Positions 36,208 through 49,509 of a stretch of DNA of 64,000 nucleotides are shown piece by piece. Position numbers and translations under genes: made by a program. The notes under the pieces were generated by a model that had not been told where the DNA came from, did not search any database, and saw only the letters and a program-made list of their open reading frames with translations. The stretch's first letter is position 1, and every line of letters starts with the position of its first letter. The stretch spans positions 434,001 to 498,000 of the forward strand of contig QAOA01008121.1 of assembly GCA_003255065.1 (NCBI GenBank). Direction: 5' to 3'. The DNA is from Cercis canadensis (lineage: Eukaryota; Streptophyta; Magnoliopsida; Fabales; Fabaceae).

Positions 36208-39200
36208 GTTTTGGGATTACGAGACAACTGTGACAGTTCTGCCCTTGATTTTCTACCAAAATGAATAATTATTTGCTTCATTTTGTTTTAAAAAAAAAAA
36301 AAAAAATCAAGTGATAAAGACAAAGAATAAGGACAATGATCCGCTGAAGTGGGAAGATTATTAGCAGAAGGAGTTGACCCAAAATGTAAGAACCAATTAC
36401 TAACCTGTGTAGTAATTTTGCTTCCTTAAGTTTTTCAAGTTCTCTCCATTAGTTTATCATGAAGCTATTAGATGTGGGAATGTAGTCAAACTTACATAGG
36501 AAAGCTGTTCAGGATATCATATAGAAAGGTATTTTATTTAAGAATGGTAAAAATTGTTGCATAGTTTGCCATACCCTCGGGATGTAACATTGTGCCTGTC
36601 TCATCTGCTCGACATTTGGATCTAACCCTTCATGGAAATTTTCAAGAATTCAAGATTTGGGGATACATGTATGTTTTAGTGCCTGCCATAAACCAAATAT
36701 CATTCATTAACATCTGCTTAATCTTTTACCATATAATCCTACACTTCCAATTGTTGAACTTGCAGAGCAATGCGACTGGTGGTGATCCTCTAATCTGTCC
36801 AAGGGCTGGTCTAGCTAGAGTGGAGACACCATTCTTCCTTCATCATGTTGTCCTTAATCCTAAGTGATCAAAACACTGCACTAGGCATCACTGCTCACAA
36901 ACATAATCACTTGCATGGATTTTGGGTAGCAAGATGGGTAGATTAATTGATAAATTAACTCACTACATCACTCTTGTAAATCCACATCATTGGTTAATAC
37001 TTAATAGTATAATTTGCAATCATTGTTAATTACCTCTGGTGCATATAGGGTGCAGGAAAACCATGTTGCTAGCAGAGACTTGCTGAAGCCAATTAAACTA
37101 GTATGCCTAGGATGATGGAGTTCTGTGCAATAAATAAAATGCAGACTCAAGTATTAAGTACTTCTCTTTGGTGTTACTTGCTATGTGATCAGATGACCTC
37201 CCTCTTCTTTTCCCATATATGGAGTTCACTAGAGGCTGCCATTGGAGCTTGAACCCACACTAAATGAGAAAATATATTCTGAAAATATTACCTGAATTCT
37301 TATTTTTTTAAAATAATAGAAAGTTATTTGTAATAAAAGTTAGCTTTCTAGCAGACCTCACAAATGAATTGTTTCATTGGTGCAATTCTTTTTTGGGTCA
37401 TTGGAGACTACACAGTAAAGGTAATTTATCATCTCCCATAATCTTACTCCACCTGGTGTTAATGGGATTTGAATACGGAACTTACACGTTAAAATGCTTA
37501 ATGCGTTATCCCTTAAAGACTTCATCTATACAATTCTTGAATCACATAGAGTATTATATAATTTTTTCTTGCAGTTATAAAGCACAAGAAGTTGAGTAAT
37601 AATTTTGCCTGCCTTGCCCTCCCCATTGGTACACTATCAAGAAAGATTGTGAATCCAACGAGTTGTGTAAGTGAAAATTGCGACTTCAGAACGTCCACGC
37701 CACGATGAGCCTTGTTCTTTTGGGCTTGCTACGAGGAAATTAATATGCTCGTTATTCATTAGAGGCTTTACATTAGTTTAAGTTATTACGGTAATTCCCA
37801 TAAAATTTTCTTCTCCTCAGTCCTCATAATTCAAGAATGCTTCGTAAGAGGCTTCGAGCTCATTTATGTACCCATTTGCCGTTTTAGGGAACAGCGAGGA
37901 GCATTTGCATCATGTTATTTTGGTACATAATAAAAGCACATTGAAGAGTATTTATTAGCTCGAAGTTGTGGCCAGTATCCAATGTGAGCTGAGATATAAG
38001 GAGGTTGACATGAGTAATTCAACATTTCAACAATCCAAGGGCCTTTATTCATTTTGGTTAATTTCATGTTGAATTGATTATTTTAAGTAGCTGTCTGCGG
38101 TGGCGCCGTTGCGTTATGGAAATAATGAAGAGAGGTTCCATAAAGTCAGTAGCTTTAATTCCCTCCTGTTTCTATTTTTCATGAATATAACACTTCTCCT
38201 CTTACGAACTATTAATAGATGTGAACTCATCTTATGGCTAATAGCCTAATACTATCAATATATTTATCAATAAAAAATAACATTTTTTATTACTCAAATT
38301 TGACCTTGATTTTGTCAAATTCTATAACCTCAAAAAAACTTGAACAAAATTCTATAAAAAAACAAAAAAAACCTGAACAAGTTCATGGCTAAGTAAATCG
38401 GGCCTGGAGCAAAAATGTACATAGCTAAAAGAGCGAACAAAAAACAAAGAGGCCGGCGTGTTTGGTTTATCTTATGATTAATAATATACGAGAAAAGATC
38501 AAAACAAAATGTAAAGTTAATGGTTGTGACATGGCTTTCAGACATGTCCAACTACGTTGTTATGTGTCAGCCAATGATTGGTTAGGCTTCCATAATCACT
38601 TTTTTTTTTTTTTTGCCATGACACTATCACCGGTAGATAAATAATAGGAAAAACTTTAATTAAGAAAAAACCGCAAATCTTCTAGTCGCACGTTATTTGT
38701 AGAAATCCAAGGGAATGGTATTGCCGTTTGGATTTAAAAGGACTTTGGTTCTAATGGCATCCGTTTGTTGTTAGATTTATTTGATTGGAATTGGAATTTA
38801 TTCTTGCAATGGTAAACATATGTGTAATATAGCCAAACATAGGCGCGGGCATGCATGTAATGAATAACGTATTTCTTTGGCTGCCAAACAAAAATATTAA
38901 TGTTTTTGTAATTTTTTTTAGGATAACCTTTTATTAGTTGTAAATTTGTAAAATTATTAAGTTATTAAGTATGATCTAATAATTAAAAATTAAAATAATT
39001 AATTGAATATCTTAAATTTAAACTTTTTGTATTATCATCCATCCAAACTCAAGATCAGCAACATTTACCTTTTATGAGAGGAGGGACTGGACCATTAAAG
39101 GAATCAAGGGAGTTATACCATGGGTTGGTGTTTGCAAGTTATTGATAAATCATTTGAGGTTTGAAAAAGTCACTGTCTTATCTATATGCTTCTTTGGGGT

Positions 39201-40102
39201 AAATACACAATAAAAAAATATCTTTTAAGAAAATAAAATAAAATTTTGGTGATAACATTTTTGACATTATTCTACGGTATATATTATGGTATTATTGTAC
39301 TACTAAAAATAGAAAACTCTTATCCTCGTGAAGGCATGAGGTTTGCTGAAAATAACAGGCATTAATAGAAATAGAAATATGCCTTGACCTGTGTCTCCCG
39401 CTGATGAAATAAATGGGAGGTGGCATGCATGAGAGGCCAACAGCTTTAACTCGAATCCGAAGGCTAAATTAATTATTAAATTACAAATGAGCCCCTTATT
39501 GGAGTTTGTCTTTTTTCCATCTTTTTCTCCTTTTTTTGGGCCAGGAGAGAGGCATTGTCCTTAAAGAATATCTGTGGACATTGACTCCCTTTTTACTAAC
39601 ACTCGTGTAAATTGGTCACTTAAAACATATACTAAGAATTGGTCTTGGTGAAATTTGATGTGAGTAGGCAACACCATAATGGTGCAAAGAGATTGCCTTG
39701 TACTTACGCCTTCAAAACGACACGTCTCGAACACAAGAAGGGCCTATACGACACGTGGGGACCAAAACCAGCTCTCTTCCAAAACTCAAAAAAAGGTAAG
39801 TCGAAGATACAAAGGCCATTAAATGAGAGAATCGGTGAGTTGTTGGTAAAGAGCAGGAAAGGGCAAAAGCGGAAATATAGAAAGTTGCATGAAAAACTCG
39901 GATTTTGAGAGCGAAGTATGAGGACGCTTGGCGTGATATCGCGACCCATTTATTACCAAAATTTCTCCTTCCCACGCCGCCCCAAAACCCACCTCTCTCT
40001 GTTTTGGATTCTCTGTTTTTTCTCCTCTTTCTCTCTCTTGCTCTGCATAAAGAAACAGCAACAAGCGAATTAAAGACAGAGAAGAAGAGTTTCTGTGCTT
40101 CT

Positions 40103-40126
40103 ATGGAGCTAGAGCTTGTTATATAA
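40103..40126 (+). other. Short upstream ORF in the probable exostosin leader
   Basis: ATG GAG CTA GAG CTT GTT ATA TAA lies 56 bases before the main ATG, encoding seven residues. If transcription begins upstream of it, which the sequence cannot prove, it could reduce translation of the main ORF. Confidence 0.4.
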
Positions 40127-40181
40127 AGGTGTTAATCTCAAAAGGTTGAGCATAATTGGGCTCGAGTGAAGGAAAATAATA

Positions 40182-41598
40182 ATGGATAAGTGTAAAAGAA
40201 ATTGTTCTGCATGGTGGGGTTCTAGATCAACATCGTCTATGAAACTCTTGCTGTTTATGGTGCCTCTGATATTGGTTGCGGGGCTTATTTCTGTCTTGGG
40301 TACTCCAAATGCTTCGAACTGGGTTTTTTTTGCTAACCAACCTTTCCCATGGAGCTCCGTTAATCTCTCCTCTTCTTCTTTAACTATGGAGGTTCCTGTT
40401 TCATCTGAAAAGCAGAGAGAAGGGGTTCTGGATATAAGGTCAAGAGTGGTGGTGGCCGTTGATGCTCACGGTAAGGAGGAGAAAGCTATCTCTGATGATA
40501 CTGCCTTCAATCACTCCTCGTCTCCTATACAAACAGTTCAACAACTTGTAAGACCTCCTTTTGTTCTTTTTTGCTTTTGTCTTGTTTACTCCTTTTAAAA
40601 AAATTACAATTTTTTTTCCTATGATGCACAATGTTGTTATACAGTGGTAGAGTTCAGTAATATTCTACAGTTGTATACCCTTACGAAATTTTACATTGTG
40701 TTTCCATGATTACGTAATTAAAGCCAGAATTGCCATTAATGGTTAATTTCAACTTAATTTTATTTTCAATAAAAAATTAAAGGCTTAAAGCTATAAGTTT
40801 TGACCCTGTTCTATTCAGGTGACAAATTTGAGGATTTTAAAGCAAATTTTTTTTTTTTTTGGGTAGAGTACCAATTGTTTTATATTCATCATTCACGTAT
40901 ATCGCCTCAAAATTCGATCATGCATGCATTAATTTGATTTTATTTTCCACGTTTTCTTGTGATCTGTGATTTTAATTTGGACTGTGATGACTACTAATCA
41001 TGAGATCTTCTTAGGTATTGATTGGGTTTAGACTTTAATTATTACTATTAATAAATGCTTTGGCGATTTAGACGGACTATTATTTCAATCTGTCGAAATA
41101 TTTGGGATTTATGGAAAAAAGGGAAAATTCAAGTTTCACCCTAGCCATAAAGTAATTTAAATTAACATTTCCTTTCGTTGGTTAGCCTCAACGAAAATTT
41201 TAAATCTATATAATATTATTTGTTTTAATTATACGCATTACAAGACAATGTTTGCTTGTAAGTTGATGTGATTTCATCTAACTCAAAGCGTTGTTTCAGC
41301 TTGGATAATAGTGGAGTATTAATAATGCCTTAATTGAGAATAATTTTTAATTTTCGAAATTTCCTTATCCCTCTTTCTGTGTAAGTTTGCAATAAACGCA
41401 AAGGGGGTAATTCTTTTATTTCAACGATGATATGCATCTTTTTAGGTAAAAAATAAAAAAGATGATACATTTATTAATTATTTTTTGAGAGGTGATGTTG
41501 GTGTGTTTATTAATATGGACCTATTTTTTAATGTAAGCACAACCTTATTGTTAACTCACGCACACATTTAGCACATTCATTATTATGCTTTGAGGTGG

Positions 41599-41664
<66 letters not shown>

Positions 41665-43646
41665 GTGTCCTAAGGGCTAAGACATAGTTGAGAAGTAAAA
41701 GATAAAAATAAAAATGAAAAGGGACAAATTTTGAGCCGGTAACCCTGGCACAATTGCATTTACTTTGAAGAAATATTAGCCACCCCTGAACTGGAGATTA
41801 CAGGCTAATACAATTCAAGAGTGGTTAATGCTCGTTGAAAGTAAAATTTGTGCCAAAAGTTTGGGCTCGGTAATTGTCACAAATAAATAAATAAATTTTT
41901 TTTTTCTTTCGAAAAGGCTAGTGTAGTTATTTTGGAATAGTGAAGAGACCTTAATTCGGGGTTTTTCTTGTTTGGCTTCCTTTGTGATTTGGCATGTTAG
42001 AGAAGTAGTAAACAATTGAAGGATGAGGTCGTTTAATGTGCTATATTATATTTTGTCACGTGAAGAATTAAAACCTTAATTGATATTCTAGTGAGTGTGA
42101 CTAATATTTGATTATTGCCTGCGTTATGAAACAGAACATAAGTGAAGATATCCTCAAGGTCTCCAAAATATGGCCCACCATAGCTCCTATGAATGAACCT
42201 TTTCTTCCTGTCACGAGACCAAGGAGGGAAAGAAAGTTCAGCATCTTAGATAGAACCGAAGCTGGTCTTCTACAAGCTCGAGCTGCAATTAGAGAAGCTA
42301 AAAATGGGAATCAAACAGCAGATCCAGACTATGTCCCAGTAGGCCCAATGTATTGGAATGCCAAAGCATTTCAGAGGTAAAAGCTGGTGCATTATTTTTA
42401 ATCTAAGGAGCATTATAATTGATGAATACCCCTTAAGAATGTTATTGGTGCATTTTTCACTATTTAATTGAAGTCACTCATTGTCCCTTGCCAATTTGGA
42501 ATGACAGAAGCTACTTGGAAATGGAGAAACAGTTCAAAGTGTTCGTCTATGAAGAGGGGGAGCCTCCAGTGTTCCATAATGGACCTTGCAAGAGTATATA
42601 CGCGATGGAAGGGAATTTCATCCATGCTATTGAGATAAATAGCCAATTTCGTACAAAAGATCCTGAGAAAGCACATGTTTTCTTCCTTCCATTTAGTGTA
42701 GCAATGATGGTTCAATTTATCTATGTACGCGATTCTCATGATTTTAGCCCCATAAGAAAGACTGTCAGAGACTATGTTAATCTCATTTCTGGAAGATATC
42801 CTTATTGGAATCGAAGCCTTGGAGCTGATCATTTCATGCTTGCTTGCCACGATTGGGTAAGAAGCTCACTAGTAGTAGCTACATTTTTATTCATACTTCT
42901 TGTGTTGTTGATTTAATTGGAACAAGTACTAATCTGTAAACTTTCTTGTTCTGTTTCAGGGGCCAGAGACTTCATTTTCTGTTCCTGACATGTACAAAAA
43001 TTCTATTCGCGTGCTTTGCAATGCTAACACCTCAGAGGGATTCAACCCAGCTAAAGATGTATCATTTCCAGAAATTAATCTTCAAACAGGTTCAATACAT
43101 GGTTTGGTTGGGGGGCCATCTGCATCAAAACGTCCAATTTTGGCTTTCTTTGCTGGAGGGCTTCATGGCCCTATTAGGCCTGTGCTTCTTGAGCATTGGG
43201 AAAACAAAGATGAAGATATGAAGGTTCACCAATACCTTCCAAAGGGTGTGTCTTACTATGAGATGCTAAGGAAAAGCAAGTTTTGCCTTTGTCCTAGTGG
43301 GTATGAAGTTGCAAGCCCAAGAGTGGTGGAGGCTATCTACACAGGCTGTGTACCAGTGCTCATTTCAGAGCATTATGTGCCACCATTCAGCGATGTTCTA
43401 AATTGGAAGGCCTTTTCAGTTGAGGTCTCTGTAAAAGACATTCCCAACTTGAAGAAAATACTCATGAGTATTTCTCCAAGGCAATTTATAAGAATGCAGA
43501 GAAGAGTAGGACAAATTAGGAGGCATTTTGAGCTACATTCTCCTCCCAAGCGATTCGATGTCTTCCATATGATCCTCCATTCTGTATGGCTTAGAAGATT
43601 GAATTTTAGAATTCACGATGATCAACAACTGGTGACTCATGAATGA
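40182..43646 (+). CDS. Exostosin-family (GT47) glycosyltransferase, At5g03795-like
   Basis: A type II Golgi membrane glycosyltransferase of the plant exostosin/GT47 family; these build cell-wall polysaccharides or glycoproteins, but its acceptor is unknown. Four exons are 40182-40547, 42135-42376, 42508-42856 and 42960-43646, all GT-AG. They give 547 residues, typical for the family. A short basic N-terminal tail precedes one membrane span (about 20-40, KLLLFMVPLILVAGLISVLG). A Ser-rich stem follows to about 200. The catalytic region has FKVFVYEEGEPPVFHNGP, HVFFLPFS, YWNRSLGADHFMLACHDW, RPILAFFAGG, and the strongly conserved CLCPSGYEVASPRVVEAIY with GCVPVLISE. The first intron (1.6 kb) contains a long TC microsatellite. 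The start at 40182 gives the basic-plus-membrane anchor arrangement expected. It lies immediately beside the EMB175-like gene, as I recall for At5g03795 and At5g03800. Confidence 0.92.
41601..41660 (+). repeat. (TC)30 microsatellite in exostosin intron 1
   Basis: An uninterrupted TC dinucleotide run of 60 bases sits within the first intron. Such long pure runs usually vary in length between individuals. Confidence 0.98.
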
Positions 43647-44860
43647 CCAGCTTCACAATTTATACTAGTTTAAGATTGGCAATGTTGAAAAGTTAGATTA
43701 TTTTTCTTTCCTGTATAAAATCTGTTTGGGGAAAATAAATTCAGTTTCTCTTTTTTGCAATCTTGAAGTTCTCTATTTCCTTTAATTAATTATTTATAGT
43801 TCTTTTTTCTTTTTTTTGGTTAACATAAATTATTTTTAGTTCTTTAGTATTAAGAACTACGTACATGCATATGTAGCAAAAGGGAAAAAGAAAGAACGGT
43901 TTAAGAAGTAAGAGAATGCATACAAGAGTAGTGGAAATTACATTTTTGAAGTTCATGCATTGTCCTCACAACCTGTTTGATGTACACCATCGATTATCAA
44001 TTGACAACTCAAAAAGAACGGTTTCAGCCAAATTTTTATATTATATAATGTTTAGTGTGTCAGATGAAAAAAAAAGGAGTGGAATGAACACCGACTATTT
44101 GTTGTTGTTGCCAAATTACAATGAAATGATTCATTAAGCATAATGAAGTCATTACTTCCAAAATCAGTTATATATATAGAATAAGGAAATCATACAGCAT
44201 AACATGTCCCAAATACTTATAAAGATCAGATATCGAGGTATTTTAACATCAGACAAGCCCGTCAATTAAACCACTTGACTTAATAATATGATGATGTTGC
44301 CTAGTACATGCACTAAAATGCCACGTCGTTGGACACGTGGATAGGCCTCTCATCATGTGACTCTTCCACTAATCGATATCAAATAGATGCCACAGTATTA
44401 GTAATAACATAAATAATAAAGAAAGAAAAAGGAAGATGAAGAAGAAGAAGACCACAGAACTGATGATGCCCATTACCAATTACCAATATTAGGTATTAGC
44501 TTCTCAGCAAAAAGATTTCTCAACAAAGGAGCCGTTACATGCTTCTGCTGTCAGCGTCACCATGGATATGCGAGTCATTAGGGTAACGTGTCGAACCTCG
44601 TAAGCATGGTTGCCAAATGTCCATCCACCGACCTCTTGTACCACGTGGCGTTTTCATAGTAATTCCTCTTCCACGTGTCACTCGTCCTTGGCATCGTTCT
44701 GCTTAATGTTTCCGAGTTTACATATTAAACTCCAAGTTGGTTCATTCAGATCACTACCATAAGAAACTGACATAATAATTTCTTAAGGAAATCTGCGTTC
44801 TTATTCACATCAATCCAGTTGGGTGAGTTGGAGTTGGCGAGAAATTGAAGTCACGAATCA
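43647..44860. other. Intergenic, exostosin 3' side and LEA promoter
   Basis: The first few hundred bases should hold the exostosin 3' UTR. The remainder is the LEA upstream region with several ACGT-core elements, listed separately. No gene is seen. Confidence 0.7.
44308..44677 (+). promoter_or_regulatory. ABRE/G-box and RY element cluster upstream of the LEA gene
   Basis: CACGTG cores occur at 44334-44339, 44642-44647 and 44672-44677. The last two lie about 215 and 185 bases before the LEA ATG. A further ACGTGTC occurs near 44586-44592 and CCACGTC near 44321. An RY motif CATGCA is at 44308-44313. ACGT-core ABREs bind bZIP factors in ABA and drought responses, and RY motifs bind seed B3 factors. 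Together they suggest seed-maturation and stress expression; this is inference from motifs. Confidence 0.7.
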
Positions 44861-46742
44861 ATGGCGTCATCAAGGCAATTCAAGGAAGAGCGAGCTGAAG
44901 TAGCTGCTAAGCTTGCTGCTGAAGACCTTAAAGACGTTAACAGAGAACAAGAGCATGAGGAAAGGTACAAGTTGGGGACGGAGCAGGAGCAGGAGCAGCA
45001 ACAGCAGCAGAGACCTGGTGTTATTGGGTCCGTGTTAAGGGCAGTGCACGATACTTACGAGCATGCCAAGGAAGCTGTGGTTGGAAAGGGTCATGAAGGT
45101 GCGGACACCACAAGGGAAGGCATCTACGTTGTCGAGGATAAAGGAGGGGAGATGAGAGACATACCAGCGGACAAGTCTCGTGGAGTTTATGATTCTGCCT
45201 CGGGCAAGGCTAAGGAGTACAAGGATTATACAACAGAGAAGGCCAAGGAGACAACAGACAAAGCTGGTTCCAAAATGGGCGAGTACACAGACTATGCATC
45301 TCAGAAGGCCAAGGAGACCAAGGATGCAACAAAGGAGAAAGCTGAGTATGCAGCTCAGAAGGCGAAGGAGACCAAGGACGCAACGAAGGAGAAAGCTAGA
45401 GAGTACACAGACTCTACTGCTCAGAAGGCGAAGGAGACCAAGGACGCAACGAAGGAGAAGGCCGGAGAGTACACAGGCTCTGCTGCTCAGAAGGCCAAGG
45501 AGACCGCGGACGCAACGAAGGAGAAGGCTGGAGAGTACAAGGATTATGCAGCAGAGAAGGCCAAGGAAGCTAAGGACACGACCATGGGGAAGGCAGGTGA
45601 ATACAAGGATTATGCCGCACAGAAGGCCAAGGAAGCTAAGGACACGACCATGGGGAAGGCCGGGGAATACAAAGACTATACCGCACAGAAGGCCAAGGAA
45701 GCTAAGGAAACGACTATGGAGAAGGCAGGGGAATACAAGGACTACGCTGCACAGAAAGCCAAGGATGCTAAGGATACTACTATGGAGAAGGCAGGGGAGT
45801 ACAAAGACTACACTGCTGAGAAAGCAAAAGAAGGAAATGATACTACAATGGGGAAGCTGGGGGAGCTGAAGGACTCAGCTGCTGATGCTGCTAAAAGGGC
45901 TGTGGGTTTCTTGACCGGAAAGAAAGAGGAAGCTAAAGAGAAGACTGCAGAGACGGCGGAGGCCACCAAGCAGAAGGCTTCTGAGACGGCGGAGGCAGCC
46001 AAGAATAAGGCAGCAGAGACGAAGGAGGCCACCAAGCAGAAGTCTTCTGAGACGACAGAGGCAGCCAAGAATAAGGCTTCTGAGACGATGGAGGCCACCA
46101 AGGTCGATCACAACAAGTTTAATAAATAACTACTCCATTTGGTTCTGTTCAATAGTATATTATAATTAAGAAGTGTGTGAGAAGATCAACGTATTAATGA
46201 TCACATGGTTATGGGGACATGCAGGAAAAGCTTAGGCGAACAGAGGAAGAAGCAAGACGGAAAATGGAAGAGCTAAAGACGGAAGGTAGGGACTATGAAG
46301 AGGAACAGGCTCGAAGGGGCCAAGGTGACGGGTAAGTCAAATACCTGTGTTTAATCGCACTTCCGTACGTTCTTATTTTCATCTTGTTATGCTGTTTTTG
46401 AAGTTCAAGTAATTAACAGAATATATAAATAACGTTAGAAGATGATTATTGTAAGAGAAGGTAAAAATGAGACAATGTCAATTAATTTATGGCTGGTACA
46501 TTGGCTATTTGGGTTGATATAGAGGGAGTGCGGGAAAGACACGTGCTGCACGTGAGCATGGAGGTGCTGGACGCACTGGTCTTGATGGAGAGAAGATAGT
46601 GGTGGATGTGGAAGAGACTCGCCCGGGAGCGGTGGCGGCCGCATTCAAAGCGGCAGATCAGATGACGGGTCAGACCTTCAACGATTCGGGACGCTTGGAT
46701 GATGAAGGCATTATCCGTGTGGAGCGCCGCGAAAAAATGTGA
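44861..46742 (+). CDS. Group 3 LEA protein (LEA_4, ECP63/At3g53040-like)
   Basis: A hydrophilic desiccation protectant expected to be disordered in solution and helical when dry. The modelled exons are 44861-46102, 46225-46331 and 46523-46742, giving 522 residues. Exon 1 opens with [20 protein letters not shown], a Gln-rich patch (about 41-50) and then eleven 22-residue units (about 118-355). A further [17 protein letters not shown] 11-mer series follows. Exons 2 and 3 add [16 protein letters not shown] and a C-terminal block [20 protein letters not shown] ending RREKM. These exons stay in frame and match the family's C-terminus as I recall it. The donor after exon 1 is AAG|GTCGAT, a weak match to consensus. 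If that intron is retained, translation stops at 46127-46129 after eight extra residues. The other junction is a normal GTAAGT. Promoter motifs fit ABA control. Start choice is clear: it is the first ATG in a long ORF. Confidence 0.9.
45212..45925 (+). repeat. Coding tandem repeat, eleven 66-bp (22-residue) units in the LEA gene
   Basis: The unit consensus is [18 protein letters not shown] followed by MxKA. Units 6-10 (about 45530-45850) are the most alike, also at synonymous positions, which suggests recent unequal exchange or conversion. The third unit lacks four residues at its start, so the periodicity shifts without breaking the frame. Confidence 0.93.
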
Positions 46743-48430
46743 ATGTGATCCATGTCTTAGTTCTACTTACATATATGCTATGCCCAAGTGGAGATTATGT
46801 AATAATTTGTTACTCTTTTGGTTGCTTCGTCCTTTTCCATCTTCACTGTATACAGCTTTTGCTTATGGGTTAAAAAAACAAATAGACTTTTTGGTCTTTT
46901 TTTTTTTTTGCTGGAAAATCTGAAACGTTACTTGGATTGGATGCATATTTATTACCTCTGGGCTTGACAAATCACTCTCTTTGAGTCTAGCCCTCCTGGA
47001 TTAAATTAACCATTCTTGATCCGAAAGGGAAAGTAGTTCTATTTGGGGCTTATATGGGCTTTGATTGGTTCTCTGTAGGAAATAGTAGACCTGAATCAGT
47101 GAGAGTGTTGGGCTATATCGGCTTGGCCCTTGTTTAGCAGAATGTTGAGGTTAAGACATCAATATCACTCGGCGCTAAGTAGAAAATTTAGATAAACGAT
47201 AACTAGAACGATGCTTTATGAAATGCCACCAATTAGATAAGCATTATGCTCTCTGCTAATCGAGTGGCATTGCAAATCGCTACCGAGCTGGTCAAATTTC
47301 TCCTTTCACAACAAACACATTGGACCACTCCTGTTTCTGGATAACGTCTTTATTCCACGTGCACCAACCTATTTTCACCAAGAAATGGTAAGCTTCACCT
47401 TGAAGTTATCAGTGCGGATTTCTAATTATCAATTGGGTATAATTCGACTAAAAAACGATTAAACTTAATTCCAATCTTAAAAAAAATAAAAATAGACCAA
47501 TTATTTAATTATAGGCGATTTTTATAGAAAAATTATTTATAAAAGATTTAGATGTTCTTTATTAGAAAATAAAATTATAGGTGTCGGAAAAAAGAAAGCG
47601 TTATGGAGTTACTATTCCGATTTCTCCAAGAATATCTCAAGGAATATTAATTTAGGAATCGAGTTTGGAAAGAGCCACTAGCTATTATATTATATCTTCA
47701 TAGAATCCTCATGAAAGAAAAACAAGTAGAAAGGACAATATTTTCTTATTAATTAATTTAATATAAATTTGATAGAGACGCCACGAAGAAGAAAGTGGGC
47801 TGTGGAAGTGAGCAATTTGATTTAGGAATTGACCTGATAATGAGCAATGAATCTAAACACCAAAAGCAAAAAATTGGGAGCAATGGATATATAATCCTTT
47901 TTCCAACCAGCACGAGACCACGTCTCACTCCTCCATATCCATAACTTCCACTAAGGGAGACCACGTACGAGCCCCGCCAAGGACACATACCTTTCAAATA
48001 ATTGTATTCAAATGGAATTTCGGCATGATCATTTTTGGCATTTTCATATTAGGTGCCATCTTTATATTTCGTGATTGAGTAGTACTGGTTTGAAGACTTC
48101 ATTTGTGCAAAGTGAAACATTACATCCAAAATTAATTGTCATATGAATTTGCACATAAAAAAATAAAAGAGATGGTGTTTTATTTTTCTTTATAAACAAA
48201 CTTATCTGAACCCTATTTCTTGATCATGATCACTGCGATTATTGAATTTTATTTTCCTTCAAGTTGGATTTTTATCAACATACCTGAGCGCTCTTCCAAC
48301 CCCATAAAAAATGGCATGCGGCTTTAAATTTCATATTTTTCTACAGATTGTTTGAATCTCATATAACTACATTACATCATTTTTTTTTTTTTTGAGATGA
48401 AACGAGGGAATCTCCAAGCCAAAAAAATCA

Positions 48431-49016
48431 ATGTTTTCCAAATTGGGCTGGACCGAGCGGATAAACCGATGTCTAGTCTAAATTTCGGTTAAGTTAAAGA
48501 GGTTAAATTACTAGAGCGATTAAACGGGTAAAAACTAGAGTGAACCGGATGGTTCATTGATTTTTATTTTTATTTCAAAATTAAATCATTTTGTAGAAAA
48601 TCTAAAAACATTTCACCAAAAAATTTGAACCCCCTTCCTAAAAGAAAGATATAAAAGGTTTGAACCATCAAACTAATATTTTTTTTTTATAAATAAATTT
48701 GTATTATAATTTATTTATTCATATTTAGATTGTATAATAGATAACTATTGGTCATAAGAGAATTTGAATCTTCCTTCTAAGAAAAAGAAAAAATATTTGT
48801 CACTAGACCAATTTTAATTTTATTAAAAATTTGTATAAAAATATATTTTTATTATAACTTAAATATATATAATAAACACATTAAATATTATATTTATATA
48901 AAAAATATATTTATGTCATCATCAATTTAATCGTTTGGTTCAATTAATTAAACCGATTCAACTAGTGTATATCATTTAAAATGATTCGCTTATCCATTCG
49001 ATTTTTAAAACATCAG
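48431..49016. mobile_element. Probable MITE with degenerate terminal inverted repeats
   Basis: The left end begins near ATGTTTTCCAAATTGGGCTGGACCG and continues with CCGATG and CGGTTAAG. The right end reads CCGATTCAACTAG ... CGATTTTTAAAACATCA, in roughly reverse-complement order (TGTTTT at one end, AAAACA at the other). It is non-coding and AT-rich inside, and resembles common dicot repeats with CCGGTT-like ends. Boundaries are approximate. Confidence 0.55.
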
Positions 49017-49509
49017 GACAAAAAAACAAGAAGGGAATCTCAAGGAATCTTCATCGATCATATAATGCATAATTGCTGATGAGGGTCACACTCACAGCCT
49101 TTGTTTTAGTGCTCGTGTTATAATAAAATGGTGTCCCACTCCCACGCGAATTATAATGGTTCGTCAAAAGACATAATAAGTTGGTTTATTGATTGTTTGA
49201 TTCAGTTTTGTTTTTTTTTTTTTCCTAATAAAGCACTCAAAGTGTCAAACAAGTGAAAAATGTACATGTGTACTGTCTGAAGTACAAAAATAATGTTGGA
49301 AGTTGGAACATCGATTCAGACGTGAACGCGTACGATGGGTGCCAAGTAACTCTTTGCCAGTCTAGTATTTTCTGGAACAAAATATCAACAATATATCCTT
49401 CCACAACCTTTGCTGGCACACCATGTGATTTTGTACAGCATAACCAGCCAAAATCATATGCCCATATATATATACCACAATTTTTTAATTTTTTTTGTTT
49501 AATTAAATA

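Larger units (their letters stand above)
35607..40181. other. Long intergenic region, no confirmed gene
   Basis: 4.6 kb lies between the PPR stop and the exostosin start. Short ORFs exist but none shows a domain. The segment 36592-36867 looks faintly exon-like (an AG acceptor near 36770 followed by a stretch reading GGDPLICPRAGLARVETPF), yet I could not identify it. A 45-bp tandem repeat is at 36121-36207. The last 250 bases are rich in CT and purine runs and probably contain the exostosin leader. Confidence 0.6.

Noticed and set aside
39639..39908. 89-codon ORF on + strand, basic and Lys-rich
   Set aside because: No domain is recognisable and it lies in the purine-rich upstream region of the exostosin gene; overlapping ORFs on both strands are similarly open.
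45808..46111. Minus-strand ORFs opposite the LEA repeats
   Set aside because: They are mirror frames of the repetitive Lys/Ala/Glu coding sequence.
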